Source of the DNA: Rhodoferax sp.
GTDB taxonomy: Bacteria; Pseudomonadota; Gammaproteobacteria; Burkholderiales; Burkholderiaceae_C
Length of the DNA: 7,025 bases
Reading direction: 5' to 3'
Assembly: GCA_018882485.1 (NCBI GenBank)
Contig: VERU01000133.1
Coordinates: forward strand, 1-7,025
This document shows, one piece after another, positions 1 through 5,294 of this stretch. The notes beneath the pieces were generated by a model, which was not told where the DNA came from, made no database searches, and worked only from the letters and a program-made list of their open reading frames with translations. The translations under genes and the position numbers were made by a program. How positions within the stretch are numbered: the first letter of the stretch is position 1; every line of letters starts with the position of its first letter.

Positions 1-379
1 CAAGACCGGAGCCCAACAACATGCCACCCGCGCCGCAAAGCCCACCGATGTAGCGCCATAGCACCCAGCCCGGCATCCAGGCGCTCAAGGCCATGGCGGC
101 GGTGGTGAGCAGCGCCATCCACAGCCCCGCGCTATAGAGCCGATGCCGCCAACGCACATCGTCCAACCAAGCCGCGGCGAGCGCGCCGATCATGTACCCC
201 GCGTAGTTGACCGCTGCCAGCGCGCCTGCGCCCACATCACTCAAACCGGTTTGGGCTTGCAAAGTGGGCAGCAGCGGCGTGTAGGCAAAGCGGGCGAGCC
301 CAATGGTGAGCACCAAGCTGCAAATGCCGCCGATGCTGACTTGCCAGGGTTTGAGGGGTGAGGCGTGGGAGGAAGACAT
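1..379 (-). CDS. YbfB/YjiJ-family MFS transporter, N-terminal part (runs off left edge)
   Basis: This is an integral membrane transporter of the major facilitator superfamily; its substrate is unknown. The 126 visible residues start MSSSHASPLKPW. A first hydrophobic helix follows (about residues 13-30) and leads into GLARFAYTPLLPTLQ, the signature of the YbfB/YjiJ (MFS_4) group. Then come AGALAAVNYAGYMIGAL (helix 2), a short charged loop (DDVRWRHR) and two more hydrophobic stretches. A full member is roughly 390-410 residues, so about two thirds lie beyond the window. The ATG at 379-377 is the only sensible start upstream of helix 1, yet no Shine-Dalgarno sequence precedes it: the base before it is the foot of a 9-bp hairpin. 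The gene follows lpdA on the same strand after 28 bp, but it has no obvious role in pyruvate metabolism. Leucine is often TTG, unlike lpdA, so the gene may have a different history. The family call is confident; the substrate is not predictable. Confidence 0.85.
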   Translation of the reverse strand, partial: MSSSHASPLKPWQVSIGGICSLVLTIGLARFAYTPLLPTLQAQTGLSDVGAGALAAVNYAGYMIGALAAAWLDDVRWRHRLYSAGLWMALLTTAAMALSAWMPGWVLWRYIGGLCGAGGMLLGSGL

Positions 380-416
380 GCTGGGCGACAAGTATCGCCC
401 AGCCGCTTTATTTTTT
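380..416 (+). terminator. Hairpin plus T-tract, terminator-like in the plus direction
   Basis: A perfect 9-bp inverted repeat (GCTGGGCGA at 380-388, TCGCCCAGC at 395-403) encloses a 6-base loop. On the plus strand it is followed after three bases by TTTATTTTTT (407-416), the layout of a Rho-independent terminator. The T-tract is the complement of the lysine codons and stop at the end of lpdA. On the minus strand, where both flanking genes lie, no T-tract follows the stem, so termination of lpdA transcripts is less certain. No plus-strand gene that would need this terminator is visible between 1 and 379. The structure is seen directly; its function is inferred. Confidence 0.6.
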
Positions 417-2195
417 CTGTGGAGGCAAGTCGGTGCAGCTACCGTGCGCCACTTCCGCCGCCATGCCGATGCTCTCGCCCAGCGTGGGGTGTGGATGAAT
501 GGTCTTGCCGATATCGACCGCATCGGCCCCCATCTCGATGGCCAGCGCAATCTCGCCGATCAGGTCGCCGGCATGCGTGCCGACAATGCCGCCGCCGACG
601 ATCCGGTGCGTATCCGCGTCGAACAGCAACTTGGTGAAGCCCTCGTCGCGGCCGTTGGCGATCGCGCGGCCCGAGGCGCTCCACGGGAACAGGCCCTTGG
701 TGACCTTGCGACCGGCCTTCTTCGCTTCGTCTTCCGTGAGCCCGACCCACGCGACTTCCGGATCGGTGTAGGCCACCGACGGAATCACCTTGGCATCGAA
801 GTACGACTTCTCGCCGCAGGCGGCCTCGGCCGCCACGTGCCCTTCGTGCACCGCCTTGTGCGCCAGCATCGGCTGGCCGACGATGTCGCCGATCGCGAAG
901 ATGTGCGGCACGTTGGTGCGCATCTGCGAATCGACCGCGATGTAGCCGCGTTCGTTGACCATCACGCCGGCCTTCTCGGCGCCGATCTTGCGGCCGTTGG
1001 GCGACCGGCCGACCGACTGCAGCACCAGGTCGTAGCGCTGGGCTTGCGCCGGTGCGCTGTCGCCCTCGAAGCGGACGTGAATGCCATCGGCATGCGCCTC
1101 GGCCGACGCAGTACGGGTCTTGAGCATCACCTGGTCGAACCGGCCGGCGTTCTTCTTCTGCCAGACCTTCACCAGGTCGCGATCGGCGCCCATCATCAGG
1201 CCGTCGAGCATCTCGACCACGTCGACCCGCGCGCCGAGCGCCGAGTACACGGTGGCCATCTCCAGGCCGATGATGCCGCCGCCGATCACCAGCATCTTGC
1301 CCGGCACCTGGCGCAACTGCAGCGCGCCGGTGGAGTCGACGATGCGCTCGTCCTGCGGCAGGAACGGCAGCCGCACCGGCGCCGAGCCGGCGGCGATGAT
1401 CGCCTGCGCGAAACGGATCACCTGCTTGCCGCCGGTCTTGTCCTGGGCGTCGCCTTCGGTCAGTTCCACTTCCACGTGCTGCGGATCGACGAAGCTGCCG
1501 TAGCCACGCACCACGGTGACCTTGCGCATCTTGGCCATCGCCGCCAGACCGCCGGTGAGCTTGCCGATCACCTTGTCCTTGTGCGTGCGCAGCTTGTCGA
1601 GATCGACGGTCGGCGCCGCAAAGCTGACGCCGATATCCGCAAAATGCGCCGCCTCGTCCATCACCGCGGCCACGTGCAGCAGCGCCTTGGACGGAATGCA
1701 GCCGACGTTCAGACACACCCCGCCGAGCGTGGCGTAGCGCTCGACCAGCACCACGCGCTTGCCCATGTCGGCCGCGCGGAACGCTGCCGAGTAGCCACCG
1801 GGGCCGGCGCCGAGCACGAGGATGTCGCAGTCGAGGTCGGCCTTGCCGGCGAAGGTCGATGGAGCGACGGCCACTGGCGCCGCTGACGCAGTCGGTGCTG
1901 GTACAGGCGCAGAAGCCGGGGCAGGTGCCGGCGAAGGAGCGGCAGCCGCCGCCTCACTCGCCTCCAGCAGCAGGATCAGCGAGCCCTCGGCCACCTTGTC
2001 GCCCAGCTTGACCTTCACCTCCTTCACCACACCAGCCGCCGACGAAGGTATCTCCATCGACGCCTTGTCGCTCTCCACCGTGATCAGCGACTGCTCCTTG
2101 CTCACCGCATCACCCGGCTTGACCAGCAGCTCGATCACCTCGACTGCCTTGAAGTCGCCAATGTCCGGCACCTTCACTTCAACCATTTGTCCCAT
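408..2195 (-). CDS. lpdA: Dihydrolipoyl dehydrogenase (E3) with N-terminal lipoyl domain
   Basis: This cytoplasmic flavoprotein reoxidises dihydrolipoamide on E2 and reduces NAD+ (EC 1.8.1.4) in the pyruvate dehydrogenase complex. The protein has 595 residues. A lipoyl domain (about 1-80) carries the lipoylation lysine K44 in [10 protein letters not shown]. An Ala/Pro-rich swinging linker spans about 80-115. The FAD Rossmann motif GAGPGG is at 129-134 and the redox disulfide is CLNVGC (C161/C166). The NAD motif GGGIIG is at 305-310 and the second FAD motif IFAIGD at 432-437. The C-terminal active-site motif HPHPTLGE (567-574) supplies the His-Glu pair from the partner subunit. All catalytic elements are intact. 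The extra lipoyl domain explains the length over the usual 460-480 residues and is typical of betaproteobacterial pdh-operon E3. The start is uncertain: ATG at 2195 was chosen, but in-frame GTG at 2204 and ATG at 2186 are possible, and none has a strong Shine-Dalgarno. It follows aceE on the same strand, presumably co-transcribed, with no aceF between them. Confidence 0.96.
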   Translation of the reverse strand: MGQMVEVKVPDIGDFKAVEVIELLVKPGDAVSKEQSLITVESDKASMEIPSSAAGVVKEVKVKLGDKVAEGSLILLLEASEAAAAAPSPAPAPASAPVPAPTASAAPVAVAPSTFAGKADLDCDILVLGAGPGGYSAAFRAADMGKRVVLVERYATLGGVCLNVGCIPSKALLHVAAVMDEAAHFADIGVSFAAPTVDLDKLRTHKDKVIGKLTGGLAAMAKMRKVTVVRGYGSFVDPQHVEVELTEGDAQDKTGGKQVIRFAQAIIAAGSAPVRLPFLPQDERIVDSTGALQLRQVPGKMLVIGGGIIGLEMATVYSALGARVDVVEMLDGLMMGADRDLVKVWQKKNAGRFDQVMLKTRTASAEAHADGIHVRFEGDSAPAQAQRYDLVLQSVGRSPNGRKIGAEKAGVMVNERGYIAVDSQMRTNVPHIFAIGDIVGQPMLAHKAVHEGHVAAEAACGEKSYFDAKVIPSVAYTDPEVAWVGLTEDEAKKAGRKVTKGLFPWSASGRAIANGRDEGFTKLLFDADTHRIVGGGIVGTHAGDLIGEIALAIEMGADAVDIGKTIHPHPTLGESIGMAAEVAHGSCTDLPPQKK

Positions 2196-2227
2196 GCTTT
2201 GCACCCATCTTCAGGGGTTTGTCGTGG

Positions 2228-2258
2228 CCGCGCCGCCTGCCACGGGCCGGCGGCGCGG
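2228..2258 (-). other. GC-rich stem-loop in the aceE-lpdA gap
   Basis: A perfect 10-bp inverted repeat (CCGCGCCGCC at 2228-2237, GGCGGCGCGG at 2249-2258) encloses an 11-base loop. It lies between the aceE stop and the lpdA start. No T-tract follows on either strand, so it does not look like an intrinsic terminator. In the aceE-lpdA transcript it would be a very stable hairpin that could stabilise the upstream mRNA, mark a processing site or attenuate expression of lpdA. The structure is seen directly; the roles are inferred. Confidence 0.5.
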
Positions 2259-2281
2259 ATGCGAGCTGACTGACGCGACGT

Positions 2282-4996
2282 TCAGACCGTGACCGGATTG
2301 GGCTTGGCCGGGTCGATGCCGTAGCGCGTGATGGCCTCGGCCACCTTGGCCATCGGCAGCACGCCCTCTTCGGCGAGCGACTTCAGCGCCGCGATCACCA
2401 TGAAACGCCGATCGACCTCGAAGAACTCGCGCAGCTTCTCGCGCGTGTCGGAGCGACCGAAGCCATCGGTGCCCAGCACCGTGTAGCTGCGACCCCGCGG
2501 CATGTACGGCCGGATCTGGTCGGCGAACAGGCGCATGTAGTCGGTCGAGGCCACCACCGGGCCGGCGGTGCGCTCCAGGCACTGCTGCACGTAGCTGACG
2601 CGCGGCGTGGCGGTCGGATTGAGCAGATTGTGACGCTCGACATCGATGCCGTCGCGCCGCAGCTCGGTGAAGCTGGTGACGCTCCAGACATCGCCGGCCA
2701 CGCCCCAGTCCTTCTCAAGCATCTCGGCGGCCGCCAGCACCTCGCGCAGGATGGTGCCGCTGCCGAGCAGTTGCACGCGGGCGATCGAGCGGCCCATGCC
2801 GCTGCCGGCCGGCCCCTCGCGCAACAGGTACATGCCCTTCAGGATCCCCGCTTCCTGACCCTTGCCGAGGCCCGGCTGCGGGTAGTTCTCGTTCATCAGC
2901 GTGATGTAGTACCAGACGTTTTCCTGCTCGCCGACCATGCGGCGCAGGCCGTCCTGGATGATCACTGCAACCTCGTGCGCAAACGTGGGGTCGTAGCTGA
3001 CGCAGTTCGGGATGGTCGAGCTCATCAGGTGCGAATGACCGTCCTGGTGCTGCAGCCCCTCGCCATTGAGCGTGGTGCGGCCGCTGGTCGCGCCGAGCAG
3101 GAAGCCGCGCGCCTGCATGTCGCCCGCGGCCCAGGCCAGGTCGCCGATCCGCTGGAAGCCGAACATCGAATAGAAGATGTAGAAGGGAATCGTGATCCGG
3201 TTGTTGGTCGAGTATGAGGTCGCCGCGGCGATCCATGAACTCATGGCGCCGGCCTCGTTGATGCCCTCTTCCAGAATCTGACCTGCCTTGTCCTCGCGGT
3301 AGTACATCACCTGGTCTTTGTCGACCGGCGTGTATTTCTGCCCTTCGTGGGCATAGATACCGATCTGGCGGAACAGGCCTTCCATGCCGAACGTACGGGC
3401 CTCATCGGGAACGATGGGTACGACACGCGGACCGATGGCCTTGTCGCGCAGCATGGCGGTGAGGAAGCGCACAAAAGCCTGGGTGGTCGAAATTTCGCGG
3501 CCCTCGGCAGTCGGCTCCAGGATGGCCTGGAAAGCGGACAATGCCGGCACCGGAATCTGCTCTTCGGCCTGACGGCGACGCGCGGGCAAATAGCCACCGA
3601 GTGCCTTGCGACGCTCGTGCATGTACTTCATCTCTGGCGAGTCTGCCGATGGCTTGTAGAACGGCAAGCTGGGCAACTGCTCATCAGAGACCGGGATGCC
3701 AAAACGGTCGCGGAATTCGCGGATGGCATCGTCATCCATTTTCTTGGTCTGGTGGGCGGTATTTTTGCCCTCGCCCACCTTGCCCATGCCGAAGCCTTTG
3801 ACGGTATGTGCCAGCACCACCGTCGGAAGCCCCACTGTGTTGTACGCTGCATGGAAAGCTGCGTAGACCTTGTTGGGATCATGACCGCCACGGTTCAGGC
3901 GCCAGATGTCGTCATCGCTCATGCGGGAGACCATTTCCAGCAACTCGGGGTAGCGTCCGAAGAAATGCTTGCGGACAAATGCACCATCATTGGCCTTGCA
4001 GGCCTGAAAGTCGCCGTCCACCATTTCGTTCATCAATTTGACCAGCAAACCGCGCTTGTCGCGGGCCAGCAATGCGTCCCAGTAGCCACCCCAGATGAGC
4101 TTGATGACGTTCCAGCCTGCACCACGGAACTCGCCTTCCAACTCCTGGATGATCTTGCCGTTGCCACGCACCGGCCCGTCCAGACGCTGCAGATTGCAGT
4201 TGACGACAAAAATGAGGTTGTCCAGCTTTTCGCGGGCCGCCAGCGAGATGGCGCCCAGTGACTCGGGTTCGTCCATTTCGCCGTCACCGCAGAACACCCA
4301 GACCTTGCGACGGGATGTGTCCGCAATGCCACGCGCATGCAGATACTTGAGGAAACGTGCCTGATAAATGGCCATGATGGGCCCCAGCCCCATCGACACC
4401 GTGGGGAACTGCCAGAAATCGGGCATGAGCTTGGGGTGCGGATAGGAACTCAGCCCCTTGCCGTCGACTTCCTGCCGGAAATTGAGCAACTGCTCTTCGG
4501 TCAGGCGACCTTCAAGGAAAGCCCGACCGTAAATGCCGGGGCTGGAGTGGCCCTGAAAATAAATGAGGTCGCCACCGTGCACGCCGTCATCGGCATGCCA
4601 GAAATGGTTCATGCCGCAACCGATCATGGTGGCGAGCGATGCGAAAGAGGAAATATGTCCACCGAGGTCGCCACCATCCGCAGGATTCAAGCGGTTGGCC
4701 TTGACGACCATGGCCATGGCATTCCAGCGGATGTAAGAACGGATGCGCTCCTCATACTCGGAATTGCCGGGGTTGTGCACTTCCAGGTGCGTGGGGATGG
4801 TGTTGACGTAGGCCGTGTTGGCCGAGAACGGAATGTGGGCGCCGCTGCGGCGGGCCTTGTCGATCATGGTTTCAAGAAGAAAGTGCGCGCGCTCGGGACC
4901 TTCGCGGTCGATGACGGCCTCCAGTGCGTCCAGCCACTCCTGCGTTTCGATGGAATCGGGATCTGAGCCAGCCGGAAAATCGGGCAACGCTGACAT
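2282..4996 (-). CDS. aceE: Pyruvate dehydrogenase E1 component, homodimeric type
   Basis: This thiamine-diphosphate enzyme decarboxylates pyruvate and transfers the acetyl group to lipoyl-E2 (EC 1.2.4.1). It is the entry step from glycolysis to acetyl-CoA and acts in the cytoplasm. The 904 residues match the usual length of about 885-905. The ThDP/Mg motif runs from GDGEMDEPE (237-245) to NCN (266-268). The active-site loop contains HTVKG (H397) and KNTAHQ (H415). The cofactor-activating glutamate is E581 in GINEAGA. The conserved DGHSH lies at 652-656, and the C-terminal transketolase-like domain (about 700-904) is complete. The start at ATG 4996 is fixed by a near-perfect Shine-Dalgarno (AAAGGAGGT) just upstream; a longer reading from TTG 5071 would run through the leader. 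Oddly, composition changes within the gene. The sampled stretch at 4321-4560 is about 59% GC with many GAA and CGT codons, while that at 2281-2520 is about 67% GC with nearly all third positions G or C. The shift falls around 3050-3250 (near residue 600). The next gene is lpdA, not aceF. The product is certain; the cause of the mosaic is not. Confidence 0.98.
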   Translation of the reverse strand: MSALPDFPAGSDPDSIETQEWLDALEAVIDREGPERAHFLLETMIDKARRSGAHIPFSANTAYVNTIPTHLEVHNPGNSEYEERIRSYIRWNAMAMVVKANRLNPADGGDLGGHISSFASLATMIGCGMNHFWHADDGVHGGDLIYFQGHSSPGIYGRAFLEGRLTEEQLLNFRQEVDGKGLSSYPHPKLMPDFWQFPTVSMGLGPIMAIYQARFLKYLHARGIADTSRRKVWVFCGDGEMDEPESLGAISLAAREKLDNLIFVVNCNLQRLDGPVRGNGKIIQELEGEFRGAGWNVIKLIWGGYWDALLARDKRGLLVKLMNEMVDGDFQACKANDGAFVRKHFFGRYPELLEMVSRMSDDDIWRLNRGGHDPNKVYAAFHAAYNTVGLPTVVLAHTVKGFGMGKVGEGKNTAHQTKKMDDDAIREFRDRFGIPVSDEQLPSLPFYKPSADSPEMKYMHERRKALGGYLPARRRQAEEQIPVPALSAFQAILEPTAEGREISTTQAFVRFLTAMLRDKAIGPRVVPIVPDEARTFGMEGLFRQIGIYAHEGQKYTPVDKDQVMYYREDKAGQILEEGINEAGAMSSWIAAATSYSTNNRITIPFYIFYSMFGFQRIGDLAWAAGDMQARGFLLGATSGRTTLNGEGLQHQDGHSHLMSSTIPNCVSYDPTFAHEVAVIIQDGLRRMVGEQENVWYYITLMNENYPQPGLGKGQEAGILKGMYLLREGPAGSGMGRSIARVQLLGSGTILREVLAAAEMLEKDWGVAGDVWSVTSFTELRRDGIDVERHNLLNPTATPRVSYVQQCLERTAGPVVASTDYMRLFADQIRPYMPRGRSYTVLGTDGFGRSDTREKLREFFEVDRRFMVIAALKSLAEEGVLPMAKVAEAITRYGIDPAKPNPVTV

Positions 4997-5000
4997 GACA

Positions 5001-5009
5001 ACCTCCTTT
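5001..5009 (-). promoter_or_regulatory. Ribosome binding site of aceE
   Basis: Read on the minus strand this is AAAGGAGGT, a near-complete match to the 16S rRNA anti-Shine-Dalgarno, lying four bases before the ATG at 4996. It decides the aceE start over the upstream in-frame TTG and implies efficient translation. Confidence 0.9.
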
Positions 5010-5014
5010 TGATT

Positions 5015-5035
5015 TGACCTGACCGGACTGACCGG
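5015..5035. repeat. Short GGTCA direct repeats in the aceE leader
   Basis: TGACC (GGTCA on the minus strand) occurs three times, at 5015-5019, 5020-5024 and 5029-5033. Two copies extend to the 8-mer CTGACCGG at 5019-5026 and 5028-5035. The repeats sit in the untranslated leader, just upstream of the aceE ribosome binding site. They could be a binding site for a regulator or simply a short duplication; no known operator is matched. Confidence 0.3.
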
Positions 5036-5094
5036 GCGATTTCTGGGTTCTCGGGTGCCTGCTCCAGACAATGAGCCTGCAATTAACCGAAGCC

Positions 5095-5124
5095 ATTATG
5101 CCACCGGGACGTCAAATTTTTCAA
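5095..5124 (-). promoter_or_regulatory. Putative sigma70 promoter of aceE(-lpdA)
   Basis: On the minus strand, TTGAAA (-35, 5119-5124) and CATAAT (-10, 5095-5100) are separated by 18 bases. Each box matches five of six consensus positions. The expected transcription start is near 5088, giving an untranslated leader of about 90 bases before aceE. The region is AT-rich against a GC-rich background, as expected of a promoter. This is a sequence-based prediction only. Confidence 0.6.
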
Positions 5125-5147
5125 ATGACGATGTGTAATTTTATAAT
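5118..5147 (+). promoter_or_regulatory. Possible promoter for the divergent sensor kinase
   Basis: A perfect TATAAT lies at 5142-5147 on the plus strand, with a weak -35 (TTTTCA, 5118-5123) 18 bases upstream. Transcription would start near 5154, about 140 bases before the kinase start. The -35 overlaps that of the aceE promoter on the other strand, so the two could compete or be co-regulated. The weak -35 and the AT-rich setting keep confidence low. Confidence 0.35.
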
Positions 5148-5158
5148 GCGAAATATTA

Positions 5159-5170
5159 GAATGATCATTC
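5159..5170. promoter_or_regulatory. 12-bp perfect palindrome, operator-like
   Basis: GAATGATCATTC is a perfect two-fold symmetric sequence in the divergent intergenic region. It would lie just downstream of the start from the plus-strand TATAAT and roughly 70-80 bases upstream of the predicted aceE start. Such symmetry is typical of dimeric repressor sites (for example TetR or GntR type), but no specific regulator can be named. Confidence 0.4.
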
Positions 5171-5179
5171 CATTTTGAG

Positions 5180-5209
5180 CAGAATAAAAGCACGGGCAGA
5201 ACCCGTGCT
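5180..5209 (-). terminator. Terminator-like hairpin in the minus direction, upstream of aceE
   Basis: An 8-bp perfect stem (AGCACGGG at 5189-5196, CCCGTGCT at 5202-5209) has a 5-base loop. Read on the minus strand it runs directly into TTTTATTCT, a classic intrinsic terminator shape. It stands upstream of the aceE promoter, so it would stop antisense transcription coming from the kinase gene before it enters aceE. Alternatively it is left over from a lost neighbour or acts on a longer aceE leader. A second small inverted repeat, CTGAG-AA-CTCAG (5208-5219), abuts it. Confidence 0.6.
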
Positions 5210-5294
5210 GAGAACTCAGATTGGAAGTTTTCAGACATGGCGTGTCCAAATTTCCTTACACTCACAGTATTGAGATGTCTGCCCGTCAATACAC

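Noticed and set aside
303..1886. Long plus-strand open frame (527 codons) opposite lpdA
   Set aside because: It is the antisense shadow of a certain lpdA coding region at very high GC. The His/Arg/Ala/Asp-rich translation shows no domain.
2630..4261. Plus-strand open frames opposite aceE (2630-3217 and 3347-4261)
   Set aside because: They mirror the intact aceE frame and give low-complexity translations without recognisable motifs.
4997..5071. N-terminal extension of aceE from TTG 5071
   Set aside because: The strong Shine-Dalgarno at 5001-5009 directly precedes ATG 4996, and the predicted promoter and leader occupy the upstream region.
5159..5170. Fur box reading of the palindrome
   Set aside because: It has a central ATCAT similarity but lacks the spacing and flanks of the 19-bp Fur consensus.
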